Below are positions 28,681 through 37,020 of a stretch of 64,000 nt of DNA, piece after piece. Position 1 is the first letter of the stretch; each line of letters starts with the position of its first letter. The stretch is from Phnomibacter ginsenosidimutans (lineage in GTDB: Bacteria; Bacteroidota; Bacteroidia; Chitinophagales; Chitinophagaceae), in NCBI RefSeq assembly GCF_009740285.1, contig NZ_CP046566.1, forward strand, positions 2,724,501-2,788,500, in the 5' to 3' direction. Both the position numbers and the translations under genes were made by a program. The notes under the pieces are model-generated. The model ran no database searches, was not told where the DNA came from, and saw only the letters and a list, made by a program, of their open reading frames with translations.

Positions 28681-28710
28681 AAAAAAACAGCCCACTGTGA
28701 AGCGGGCTGT
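28681..28710 (-). terminator. Terminator after the YeeE/YedE genes
   Basis: On the minus strand ACAGCCC pairs with GGGCTGT and is followed by seven T (28681-28687 on the plus strand as A). Confidence 0.75.
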
Positions 28711-28732
28711 GTACAAAAGCAGGCAGTCGTTG

Positions 28733-29146
28733 TTAATGAGGCAGCTTTGGCCGCAGTACGCCATAGAGGTAAGTACCCGTCATGGCGGCTATCAAATACA
28801 CAATAAACACAGTTTTGCCACTACCCAGCAATATGAACATGGGGGCCGGACAGGCACCTGCCAAGGCCCAACCCACACCAAATATGAATCCACCAATGAG
28901 GTAGCGGTAAATGGTTTTGTTTTTATCGTTGAAGGTGATTTCGTTGCCTTCCACGTTTTTGACATGGCGGCGCTTCACGATTTGTACAATGATGATGCCG
29001 GAAACAATGGCGGAGCCAATGATGCCAAACATGTGGAAGCTCTGAAAGCGGAACATTTCATAAATGCGGAACCAGGATACGGCTTCGCTTTTGTACAAAA
29101 TGAAACCCAGCAGCATGCCTACGAATATGTAACGAGACATTCTCAT
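28733..29146 (-). CDS. YeeE/YedE-family membrane protein, small half
   Basis: The 137-residue membrane protein has about four hydrophobic spans and the motif GVGWALAGACPAPMF with the conserved Cys of the YeeE/YedE sulfur-transport family. Together with the larger gene upstream (12-base gap, same strand) it makes a two-gene split version of the single-chain YeeE/TsuA thiosulfate channel. Uptake of thiosulfate or another sulfur compound is inferred from the family. The start may be Met1 or Met3. Confidence 0.8.
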   Translation of the reverse strand: MRMSRYIFVGMLLGFILYKSEAVSWFRIYEMFRFQSFHMFGIIGSAIVSGIIIVQIVKRRHVKNVEGNEITFNDKNKTIYRYLIGGFIFGVGWALAGACPAPMFILLGSGKTVFIVYLIAAMTGTYLYGVLRPKLPH

Positions 29147-29158
29147 AACGGTTCGGTT

Positions 29159-29755
29159 TTAGAGGGGGAACAAAAGGGGTAACACGAAATAGGTAACCAA
29201 CAAGCCGCCGGCAAAAAAGCCCACCACCGCAATCAGCGATGGTAGTTGCAATGCACTCAAACCACTAATAGCGTGGCCCGAAGTACAGCCACCAGCATAG
29301 CGGGAACCAAAGCCCACAAACAAACCACCACCCGCCAGCATGAGCCAACCCTGCCAGGTCAGCAATGCATCCCAGCCCACAAACTCGGGTACCATGGGTA
29401 CTTTGCCCTGTTCAACTTTCACTCCTATTTCTTGCAGGCTGGCCACCGTAGCATCGCTGATATGGGTAATGTTGCCCTGATCGCCAAGGAAATAATGCGA
29501 CACCATATAGCCGCCAAATACGGCACCCAATGCCACCAGCAGGTTCCACTCACCTGTTTGCCAGTTGATTTTGAAAAAGTCGTTCATCTTGTCGGCACCA
29601 TCGGCCGCACACATGAGGCGGAAGTTGTCGGAGATGCCGAATTCGTGACCGAAATACAGCAGGATGAACATCACCAATGCCAGCATTGGGCCTGCTACAT
29701 ACCAGGGCCAGGGTTGAGCTATGAAGTCTCTTACCTGAATGAGAAAATCGAGCAT
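29159..29755 (-). CDS. YeeE/YedE-family membrane protein, large half
   Basis: The 198-residue membrane protein has the conserved [24 protein letters not shown], whose Cys is the likely thiol relay residue of YeeE-type sulfur-compound channels, and a long periplasmic-type insertion ([18 protein letters not shown] region). ATG 29755 ([11 protein letters not shown]) is preferred; the longer frame from 29806 adds an unrelated tail. It is first in an operon with the small half. Confidence 0.82.
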   Translation of the reverse strand: MLDFLIQVRDFIAQPWPWYVAGPMLALVMFILLYFGHEFGISDNFRLMCAADGADKMNDFFKINWQTGEWNLLVALGAVFGGYMVSHYFLGDQGNITHISDATVASLQEIGVKVEQGKVPMVPEFVGWDALLTWQGWLMLAGGGLFVGFGSRYAGGCTSGHAISGLSALQLPSLIAVVGFFAGGLLVTYFVLPLLFPL

Positions 29756-30056
29756 AAAAAGAGGATTTGGTTGGAGAATACAGTGCTGGACATAGCAACA
29801 GCCCATGGTCGGCCATTTTCATTTTCAGCTATGTAAAATTACCAAACGCCTGTAGCGGCTCAATGACCAGCATCACGGCCAGTAATGAGTCTCCTCACCT
29901 GCCCCGGTGACAAAACACACGGACGCATGCTCACCCAAAATATCATTTTACTTTTCTGCTGAAAGCAATAGGCATTTATTCGCTGATGTTGATTGCGCAG
30001 CCAACATCAACGATGCTCCGACTCTTTGTTGGTCAGGCGACCAACAAAGACAGAAA
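29756..30056. other. Intergenic region with hairpin repeat copy 2
   Basis: No gene is seen. At 30024-30049 it holds CTTTGTTGGTC-AGGC-GACCAACAAAG, an 11-pair perfect hairpin that starts 7 bases beyond the stop of the 30057-30707 gene. The preceding 40 bases resemble the longer repeats at 30.8 and 31.5 kb. Confidence 0.7.
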
Positions 30057-30707
30057 TTATTGAATGTAGTTAATAATAAATTCTAGACCGTTTTGCTTCT
30101 GAAGACCTTGCAACAGTTTATTAAATAAAATATCACTTTCACTTTTGCAAGAATCATCGACTTTATTTGGGCTCCAAAATTCTGTACCCCAATAAGAACA
30201 TGGGGTTGCATATTCCATGAAAATCTGTTTATAAGGGCCCTTTATATAATTAATGCAACTATCATTAAAAGTTTGACTGTTTGATAAAAGTGGGGTGTTG
30301 GCTAGTAATAAATGTAGAATAGTGGTATCCGGTGTTAAAATTTTTTCACTTACTGTCATATAGCTGTCAATGTATTCTTCTACTCCTATCCATTCGAATC
30401 GAAAATTTGTAACAACTAATTCCCATTCATTTCGATTGTTCAGTTTATAACGAACCAAATGCCAGGTTGAATCGACACTAAATATTCCTGGAAGCCATAG
30501 TCTGAATTCGAGTGAATCTGTACCTTTAAAAATAGATTTTATTTCGAGTCGATCCTGTAAGTAACCAATTTTCCATTTAATATAATTCGAGTCATCCTTT
30601 GCTCCAAAGTATGTTTGAAATTTCTGGCAATTTTTATTAGCATCATCTTTAATGAGCGAACAGCTGACAATTGTGAAAACTAATAGCCAAAAAGATAGCT
30701 GTTTCAT
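30057..30707 (-). CDS. Orphan lipoprotein
   Basis: The 216-residue protein has a lipoprotein signal (MKQLSFWLLVFTIVSC, Cys16) followed by a Cys-containing mature domain with no family I recognise. The DNA is clearly more AT-rich than the neighbours and codon choice favours A/T endings, suggesting acquisition from elsewhere. A hairpin repeat lies just beyond its stop. The function is unknown. Confidence 0.6.
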   Translation of the reverse strand: MKQLSFWLLVFTIVSCSLIKDDANKNCQKFQTYFGAKDDSNYIKWKIGYLQDRLEIKSIFKGTDSLEFRLWLPGIFSVDSTWHLVRYKLNNRNEWELVVTNFRFEWIGVEEYIDSYMTVSEKILTPDTTILHLLLANTPLLSNSQTFNDSCINYIKGPYKQIFMEYATPCSYWGTEFWSPNKVDDSCKSESDILFNKLLQGLQKQNGLEFIINYIQ

Positions 30708-30772
30708 GTTTTACTTTTTAGAATAGCGGACATGGCAACTTTCACTTTTTTAATTACTCCGCTAAGAGTCTC

Positions 30773-30916
30773 GCCATTACAGCTGTTATCCCCCGCAACT
30801 AATTTACACTCCTGCTTGCTACCCGTTATCGGTGTCAAAGTTAGTTTTCGCTGAAGTAGAATGCGCCAGCAACAGCAAAGATGTTCAGTGCTATGTTGGT
30901 CAGGCGACCAACAATG
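30773..30916. repeat. 145-base intergenic repeat ending in the hairpin, copy 3
   Basis: This block aligns along its whole length with 31495-31637 (shared words tttacactcctgct, caaagttagttttcgc, gctatgttggtcaggcgacc). Its end (30891-30916) is the hairpin CTATGTTGGTC-AGGC-GACCAACAATG. It separates the two AT-rich orphan genes. Confidence 0.85.
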
Positions 30917-30931
30917 GCAGGAACGTAGATG

Positions 30932-31446
30932 TTATTTAAAGTTTGAATTAAACTCTTCAATATTAGGAAACTTGTAAAATGGATTCAATTCTTGAAGCTT
31001 ATCCAAAAAGAACTGTAATTCCTTCCCATCTTCTTTAAAAGTATTCACAAACACCTTATGCTCACAACTTTTTCCATCACCATCTAACATGGAAAATGTG
31101 AGATAAGGAAAAGTAAAACCAGGCGCAATAATACTTGAAGTATAAAAGCCATACTTCTGCCAAGTTTTAAGATTCGCCAAATGAATACCCCTAATTGCTG
31201 AAGGGGGGAAGTAATATTTTTAAATCTTCTTCTAAAACAAAGCATCCCATTAATTTCAAAATATAATCCTGAAAAATTTAAGGTGAAAAGTGAAATAAAA
31301 TGAATACTTGCCCAATAGAAGCAAACTACCTTCAAAAACAAATTAAGGGGTAAAATCAAATTAATAGACATAATAAGCAACCCTACCAATATTCTTTGAA
31401 TTGATTTTCGTATCATATAATTTGTCTTGACAAACTTCATATGCAT
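30932..31446 (-). CDS. Orphan membrane protein, two N-terminal helices (frameshifted)
   Basis: Two overlapping frames give one protein of about 172 residues. The N-terminal part has two hydrophobic segments (RILVGLLIMSINLILPLNLF and VVCFYWASIHFISLFTL). Adding one base to the run of five T at 31217-31221 joins it to a soluble C-terminal part: FRRRFKKYYFPPSAIRGIHL, then KTWQKYGFYTSSIIAPGF. A short compact domain after two helices recalls bacterial PH-like membrane proteins, but I cannot assign a family. The DNA is AT-rich like 30057-30707. Confidence 0.5.
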
Positions 31447-31494
31447 ATAGTATATAGAAATTGTTTTCCGCCTTTACGGGTGTGTCTCTTTTAG

Positions 31495-31637
31495 TGCCAT
31501 TGCGGGTGTCCTCCCTAGCAACTACTTTACACTCCTGCTGCTACCCATTATCTGTATCAAAGTTAGTTTTCGCAAAAAAGAATGCACCAGCAACACCAAA
31601 GATGCTCAGTGCTATGTTGGTCAGGCGACCAACATAG
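31495..31637. repeat. 145-base intergenic repeat ending in the hairpin, copy 4
   Basis: This is the second full copy of the block at 30773-30916. The terminal hairpin CTATGTTGGTC-AGGC-GACCAACATAG (31612-31637) is perfect over 11 pairs; compared with copy 2 the third pair changes from T-A to A-T on both sides. Confidence 0.85.
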
Positions 31638-31650
31638 GCAGCAAACACGT

Positions 31651-33201
31651 TTACTTTTCTGCTGAGAGCTCAATGAATTTTCTACGAATCACCGTTTCCA
31701 CCGGTACGCCTTCTATTTTGCTTTCGAGCCAGCTGACGACATCGAGGTAGGCAAAGGCCCTGGCTTCTGAAGCCCGGTTTTCGTAACGTTTCAACTGGCC
31801 AAGCAATTTGCTGAGCTTGGGTTTGATTTGTGCCACATTCAATTGCATCGATTCCCGCAAAAACTTGAGCATGGCTTCTTCCACATGGCTCAGGTTGTCC
31901 ATTTTGGCCATGAAGCGATACACCGATTTGATAAGGTAGGGCAGCAATTCATGATTGCCCAACTCGAAGTGTGCAATCAGGTGCAGCAATCTTGCATAAC
32001 ACTGCGGATCGATACGCAGGTCTACTTTCAGGTGAATAATTTTATTGAGGTAGTCTACCGTTTCGTCATAACGGCCGCTGCCAAAATACAGGCAGGCTAT
32101 TTTGTAATAAAACACCAATATGCGGTGGCGGTCGATGTACAAGCTATACTCATCCAGCTGCAGCATGATTTCGGGTACCACTTCCAACCCTTCTGTAAAA
32201 GTGCCTTCGAGGTAATGCCGGTGAATACGGGAAATGTACAGGTACACAAATGATTGAATCTTATAATTCTCATTCGACTGTACCCAATCGCTGTTGTAAA
32301 ACTGTTGAAATTGCTCCACTGCCTGGTAAAAGCGGTCTACATTTTTTAAATCGTAGTGGGCACTCAGCAGATTATGCATGCCTTTGATGTACTGGATGGT
32401 TTCCACCTTAATCATGGCAGGCTCGGCATGGTACAAATCCACCCAGCGTTGGCTGTACTTATAATACTTCAGGTAGTCTTGTAAAATAAACGACAACCAG
32501 GACTGGCTCTGGTAGTAATACAATTTTTCATAAAACCCCTGCAGGCTTTCCGGCTCGGCCGGTGCATGGCTTTTGAAATAATACATCACTGCTTCCTGAT
32601 CCGACTTGTTGCGGGCATGCCCGTGCTTGATGTACCAGCTGTAGAGTTGCAGGCTCAGGTTGCTCAATCGGTTCACCGATTGTAACCGTTGCTGCACCAT
32701 ATCGCTTTCATCGGCCAGCAGATCGGCCCGCATATCCATACTGCGGGTGATGTACATGGCTTCAATTTTCTTCTCAAAAAAAATGGCCTGCTCCAGATAG
32801 GTAAACTGATAGTATTCACGGGCAGTGCTCTTCAGGCGGTCGAGCACATGCAGGCTTTGCAGGTACAAGCCTTTGTTGTACAAAATGCGGGCATGGTCGA
32901 GCATTTCATGCAGCTGCATGTCGATGTTTTCTGCATCCTTAATGAGGCGCAAGCTGGTGAGTATGTGGCGGTACAAACTGGCTTTGAGGTTGGAGAGCTG
33001 GCTTTTGGCAATGGCCTTGTTTTTTTTCAGCATGCTCACTTCGTCGTACTCCTCCATTTTGTCGAGGGCATCGAAGAGTTGCACCACTTTCAGCTCTGCC
33101 GAGGCCGAATTGCGCTGCATGTAGAGCTTAAAATTGCGCTTCTCCCCTTTTCCCAGGCTCTTGACCAACTGAAATAAATCGTCTCGCTGAAGGTTAGGCA
33201 T
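31651..33201 (-). CDS. Conserved helical (TPR-like) cytosolic protein
   Basis: The 516-residue protein has no signal peptide and is almost entirely helical with TPR-like repeats (ILYNKGLYLQSLHVLDRLKS, IACLYFGSGRYDETVDYLNK, LLHLIAHFELGNHELLPYLI). The N-terminus (LFQLVKSLGKGEKRNFKLYM) looks like a conserved motif of a Bacteroidota-specific family of unknown function; I cannot name it. It is divergent from leuA and its stop is followed after 13 bases by hairpin repeat copy 4. Confidence 0.6.
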   Translation of the reverse strand: MPNLQRDDLFQLVKSLGKGEKRNFKLYMQRNSASAELKVVQLFDALDKMEEYDEVSMLKKNKAIAKSQLSNLKASLYRHILTSLRLIKDAENIDMQLHEMLDHARILYNKGLYLQSLHVLDRLKSTAREYYQFTYLEQAIFFEKKIEAMYITRSMDMRADLLADESDMVQQRLQSVNRLSNLSLQLYSWYIKHGHARNKSDQEAVMYYFKSHAPAEPESLQGFYEKLYYYQSQSWLSFILQDYLKYYKYSQRWVDLYHAEPAMIKVETIQYIKGMHNLLSAHYDLKNVDRFYQAVEQFQQFYNSDWVQSNENYKIQSFVYLYISRIHRHYLEGTFTEGLEVVPEIMLQLDEYSLYIDRHRILVFYYKIACLYFGSGRYDETVDYLNKIIHLKVDLRIDPQCYARLLHLIAHFELGNHELLPYLIKSVYRFMAKMDNLSHVEEAMLKFLRESMQLNVAQIKPKLSKLLGQLKRYENRASEARAFAYLDVVSWLESKIEGVPVETVIRRKFIELSAEK

Positions 33202-33328
33202 TGTAAACTAATTATTATCAAAAGCCTTGCTACACTAAGGTTTGCATCCGGTGCCGGGGCATTGGCCAGTGTAAACAGGACCTTATTTTGGTTTGAATGG
33301 TGAGCTTATGACCTGATAATTTAGCAGC

Positions 33329-33392
33329 GCAGGCTGTTTCTGTTTAAATATCAGGCAAGCAACAACAAACTTAAACAGCCTGCAATTTTTTT
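33329..33392 (+). terminator. Leader terminator upstream of leuA (candidate attenuator)
   Basis: GCAGGCTGTTT (33329-33339) pairs perfectly with AAACAGCCTGC (33373-33383) and is followed by AATTTTTTT, 22 bases before the leuA ATG. Since the upstream gene is divergent, only a transcript starting in this gap can reach it, so it should act on leuA. An alternative pairing, CCTGATA (33313-33319) with TATCAGG (33349-33355), would exclude the terminator. No leader peptide is evident. Confidence 0.7.
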
Positions 33393-33413
33393 ACCCGGAA
33401 AATTGTGCAACGC

Positions 33414-34570
33414 ATGGCAGATAAGGTTTTTATTTTCGACACGACGCTTCGCGACGGCGAGCAAGTGCCCGGATGTAAACTCAATACAGCAGAGAAAGTA
33501 GAACTGGCATTATTACTGGAAGCATTAGGTGTAGACATTATTGAAGCAGGTTTTCCCATTTCCTCTCCCGGCGATTTTGAATCGGTAAAGCAAATTGCTG
33601 CCATCATTAAAAACGCCACCGTGTGTGCCCTTAGCCGCTCGGTAGAAAAAGACATAGAATCGGCTGCTGCAGCGCTGAAAGGTGCGCATCGGCCACGCAT
33701 TCATACAGGTATCGGTACTTCCGATATGCACATCAAGCACAAGTTCAACAGCACCCGTGAAGCCATTTTGGAAAGAGCCGTAGCCGCTACCAAATTTGCC
33801 CGCCGCTTTACTGATGATGTAGAATTTTATTGCGAAGATGCCGGCCGCAGCGACAATGCTTATCTGGCACAAGTGGTAGAAGCAGTAATTGCTGCAGGTG
33901 CCACCACCGTGAATATTCCTGATACAACCGGCTATTGCCTGCCACATCAATACGGCGAAAAAATTCAATACCTCATCGACCATGTATCGAACGTGGACAA
34001 AGCAGTGTTGAGCTGCCATTGCCACAACGATTTGGGACTGGCTACTGCTAACTCTATTGCAGGTGCCATTGCCGGTGCCCGCCAAATTGAATGTACCATC
34101 AATGGTTTGGGCGAAAGAGCCGGTAATACTTCGCTGGAAGAAGTAGTGATGGTGCTGCGCCAGCATGCCGACCTCGGATTGTACACCAACGTGAATCCGA
34201 AATTGCTCAACAGCATCAGCCAAAAAGTGAGCGATACCATGCGGATGCCCGTGCAGCCAAACAAAGCCATTGTGGGTAGCAATGCCTTCTCGCATTCTTC
34301 CGGCATTCACCAGGATGGCTTCCTGAAAAATGCACAGACTTACGAAATCATTGCTCCCGAAGAAGTAGGTGCCGAAGGATCCAAAATTATTCTCACTGCC
34401 CGCAGCGGCCGCAGTGCATTGGCGCATCGTTTTCACAAACTGGGGTACCAGTTCGACCGCGACGATGTGGATGCTTTGTACGAAGAATTTTTGCTGGTAG
34501 CCGACCGCAAAAAGAAGTGCTGGAAGAAGACCTCCACGAACTGGCCAAAGCCAGAGAAGTTGTTTCCTAA
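33414..34570 (+). CDS. leuA: 2-isopropylmalate synthase (frameshifted near 3' end)
   Basis: First committed step of leucine synthesis: acetyl-CoA plus 2-oxoisovalerate. The TIM-barrel catalytic domain has [16 protein letters not shown], the metal-binding [15 protein letters not shown] and [14 protein letters not shown]. Near the end a run of five A (34509-34513) causes a shift; with six A the protein reads [20 protein letters not shown] and stops at 34568, giving about 386 residues, the short form without the C-terminal regulatory domain. Start ATG 33414 (MADKVFIFD); a GTG lies 9 bases earlier. leuC and leuD are not between it and leuB. Confidence 0.93.
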
Positions 34571-34751
34571 AAAAGAAGATGACACAACCAGCATAATCAG
34601 GGGTTCGCTTCAGAAACGATGACCTCCACACCCACTACACTCACCTGCCTGACAGGCAATGAATGGCCAATGATGACCATGCGCAATTGCAACAGACCAG
34701 AAAAGTGACGTAAGAAAAGCAAGCCACCAGCATCATTAACCACAGGTATTT

Positions 34752-35867
34752 ATGTTTAAAAAAATTACCAGCATATACGGCGACGGCATTGGCCCGGAAG
34801 TAGTGAAGCAAGCCATGAAGGTACTTGACACCATTGCCGAAGTATACAACCATGAATTTGTGTACGAACGTGCTTTGCTGGGTGCAGAAGCAATTGATGC
34901 TACGGGTGCAGCATTGCCTACGGAAACAGTAGCCAGTGCCCTCAACTCAGATGCTGTATTGCTGGGTGCTGTGGGCCATCCCCGCTTTGACAACGACCCC
35001 AATGCAACGGTGCGACCCGAGCAAGGATTGCTGGGCATTCGCAAAGCATTACAGTTGTACGCCAATGTTCGGCCTGTACAAACTGTTCCTTCTTTACATC
35101 ATTTATCGCCCATCAAAATCAAAGCCAAAACCGGCGTTGATTTCATCATTTACAGAGAGCTTACCGGCGGCATCTACTTTGGTGACAAGTTTACCAACGA
35201 AGATGGCACAGCCGCAACAGATACTTGCCATTACCAACAACACGAAATTGAACGCATTGCCAGGCTAGCTTTTGAAGCGGCTATGCAACGGCATAAAAAA
35301 CTGACTTTGGTTGATAAAGCCAACGTGCTGGAAACATCCCGCCTGTGGCGCAAAACCATACAGCAAATAGCCGTCCGTTATCCTGAAGTAACGGTGGAAT
35401 ATTTGTTTGTAGACAATGCTGCCATGCAGTTGATTTTGAACCCCGGTCAGTTTGATGTCATCCTTACAGAAAACATGTTTGGCGACATCATCAGCGACGA
35501 AGCGAGTGTACTCACGGGATCACTTGGCTTGTTGCCTTCAGCGTCTATCGGCAATAGCACTGCATTGTTTGAACCCGTTCATGGTTCTTACCCGCAAGCT
35601 GCCGGCAAAGACATTGCCAACCCCATTGGTGCTATCTTATCAGCTGCCATGATGCTCGATTATTTCGGGTTGCAGCACGAAGCCACTGTGGTTCGCAATG
35701 CGGTGCAATGGACACTGGAAAACGGTTTTGTAACAAAAGACATTGACCCCGTGAATTTTTACTTTACCTCTACTGTAGGCGACTTAATCTGCGACTACAT
35801 ACACGGTAAAGCCATAGAGGTGGTAAACAAAAGCAATATTGAGTTGCGCAAGTCTACCATTATCTAA
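34752..35867 (+). CDS. leuB: 3-isopropylmalate dehydrogenase
   Basis: NAD-dependent oxidative decarboxylase of leucine synthesis. The 371-residue protein has KKITSIYGDGIGPEV, GAVGHPRFDNDP, the substrate loop YANVRPVQ, the DKANVLETSRLW motif, the metal site FDVILTENMFGDIISDEAS, and SASIGNSTALFEPVHGSYPQ with the NAD loop. It follows leuA after a 181-base gap that contains no gene, only a short inverted repeat (TGCCTG-A-CAGGCA). Confidence 0.95.
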   Translation: MFKKITSIYGDGIGPEVVKQAMKVLDTIAEVYNHEFVYERALLGAEAIDATGAALPTETVASALNSDAVLLGAVGHPRFDNDPNATVRPEQGLLGIRKALQLYANVRPVQTVPSLHHLSPIKIKAKTGVDFIIYRELTGGIYFGDKFTNEDGTAATDTCHYQQHEIERIARLAFEAAMQRHKKLTLVDKANVLETSRLWRKTIQQIAVRYPEVTVEYLFVDNAAMQLILNPGQFDVILTENMFGDIISDEASVLTGSLGLLPSASIGNSTALFEPVHGSYPQAAGKDIANPIGAILSAAMMLDYFGLQHEATVVRNAVQWTLENGFVTKDIDPVNFYFTSTVGDLICDYIHGKAIEVVNKSNIELRKSTII

Positions 35868-35900
35868 CACGCCGCAGTTCTTTTCTATAGCAGAAGGGTA

Positions 35901-35908
35901 TATATTCG
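35901..35908 (+). promoter_or_regulatory. -7 box of the ilv leader
   Basis: TATATTCG differs from TAnnTTTG at one position and lies 21 bases before the leader-peptide ATG at 35930. Confidence 0.4.
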
Positions 35909-35929
35909 CAGCCAACTCCTCAGCAAAAC

Positions 35930-36025
35930 ATGTTGAACAGGCTCGCTAATACAACAATTATTATCAGCACCATTCTTGTGGTGATGGTCATTATTGTACC
36001 TGTACTGCACGGAGGAGCAAGTTGA
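35930..36025 (+). CDS. ilvL: ilv operon leader peptide
   Basis: ATG 35930 to TGA 36023 encodes a 31-residue peptide: MLNRLANTTIIISTILVV, then MVIIVPVLHGGAS. Its middle is a dense run of Ile, Val and Leu codons, very like E. coli IlvL in length and composition. It lies just upstream of a strong terminator (36056-36090) and the ilvE-ilvC operon. In the expected mechanism, a ribosome stalled for lack of Ile, Val or Leu leaves GGAGGAGC (36011-36018) free to pair with GCTTCTCT (36061-36068) and block the terminator; a ribosome reaching the stop covers it. The gene symbol is by analogy. Confidence 0.8.
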   Translation: MLNRLANTTIIISTILVVMVIIVPVLHGGAS

Positions 36026-36055
36026 ATGTAAACCTGATTGTATCACTTTTATAAC

Positions 36056-36090
36056 AGCCCGCTTCTCTGCAAAAGAAGCGGGCTTTTTTT
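36056..36090 (+). terminator. ilv attenuator terminator
   Basis: AGCCCGCTTC (36056-36065) pairs with GAAGCGGGCT (36075-36084), 10 pairs with a 9-base loop, followed by seven T. It ends 7 bases before the ilvE ATG, so ilvE expression requires read-through. A competing antiterminator pairing is described with the leader peptide. Confidence 0.88.
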
Positions 36091-36097
36091 ATTGGTT

Positions 36098-37003
36098 ATG
36101 GCAACTTATTATAACGACAACACATTCATTTACCACAATGGTAATTTGGTAAAAGCCAAAGATGCCCGTATTGATTTGTACAGTCAGACCATGCACTATG
36201 GCTATGGCGTTTTCGAAGGCATTCGTTCGTACAAAACCATCCATGGAACCACGGCTATTTTCAAGCCGGAAGAACACTATGACCGGCTGCGCAAATCGGC
36301 ACAGGCATTGAATCTGCCGTACAACTGGAGCAATGAAGAATTGATTGATGCTACTTATGCTGTACTGCGTAGAAATGATTTGCAGGACGCCTACATCCGC
36401 CCACTCATTTACGGCCCGGCCAATATGAGTTTTAATCCCAACGAAGAAAGCAATATCACCATACAGGCATGGGCCATGCAACCTTTTTTGGGTGATAAAT
36501 TATTGCGGGTACACATCAGTGAATTTCAGCGGCCCAATCCCAAGGCTTTTCACATGCAGGCCAAGGCTTGCGGCCATTATGTCAACAGTATTTTGGCCAG
36601 CCAGGATGCCAAAGCAAAAGGCTATGATGAAGCATTGCTAAAAGACCTGAATGGTAATATTGCCGAAGGACCAGGCGCCAATTTTTTCATGGAAAAAAAT
36701 GGCCAACTGATTACCCCAGCTGCAGGACATATTCTTACCGGCATTACACGGGCTACCGTACTTCAGCTTTGTGCAGCACTCAACATTGACGTTGAAGAAC
36801 GACCTATTCATCCTGATGAATTACTGACTGCTGACAGCGCCTTTTTCTGTGGCACTGCTGCTGAAGTCATCGGCATACAACAAATAGACAATACTACCCT
36901 GCCCATGCCCTGGGCTGAAAGCCTTGGTGCACAAGTGCAGCAAGCGTACAAAAAGTTGGTAGTAGCACAACCCATTCATACAAAAGCAACCGTGGTTGCA
37001 TAG
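36098..37003 (+). CDS. ilvE: Branched-chain amino-acid aminotransferase
   Basis: Class IV PLP aminotransferase making the final step to Leu, Ile and Val. The 301-residue protein has [24 protein letters not shown], the Lys region [16 protein letters not shown], the phosphate-binding [23 protein letters not shown] and [13 protein letters not shown] 36098 is chosen because upstream residues lie in the terminator. It is first in ilvE-ilvD-ilvB-ilvN-ilvC, with 17 bases to ilvD. Confidence 0.95.
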   Translation: MATYYNDNTFIYHNGNLVKAKDARIDLYSQTMHYGYGVFEGIRSYKTIHGTTAIFKPEEHYDRLRKSAQALNLPYNWSNEELIDATYAVLRRNDLQDAYIRPLIYGPANMSFNPNEESNITIQAWAMQPFLGDKLLRVHISEFQRPNPKAFHMQAKACGHYVNSILASQDAKAKGYDEALLKDLNGNIAEGPGANFFMEKNGQLITPAAGHILTGITRATVLQLCAALNIDVEERPIHPDELLTADSAFFCGTAAEVIGIQQIDNTTLPMPWAESLGAQVQQAYKKLVVAQPIHTKATVVA

Positions 37004-37020
37004 CAATAAATAAAGCAGAC

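Noticed and set aside
28626-31637. Integron attC sites
   Set aside because: The hairpins are perfect stems without the GTTRRRY/RYYYAAC core pair in the right arrangement and no integrase is present; only the cassette-like layout is similar.
33525-34631. Long minus-strand open frame opposite leuA
   Set aside because: Shadow of a well-supported gene; translation is Cys/His/Phe-rich without family features.
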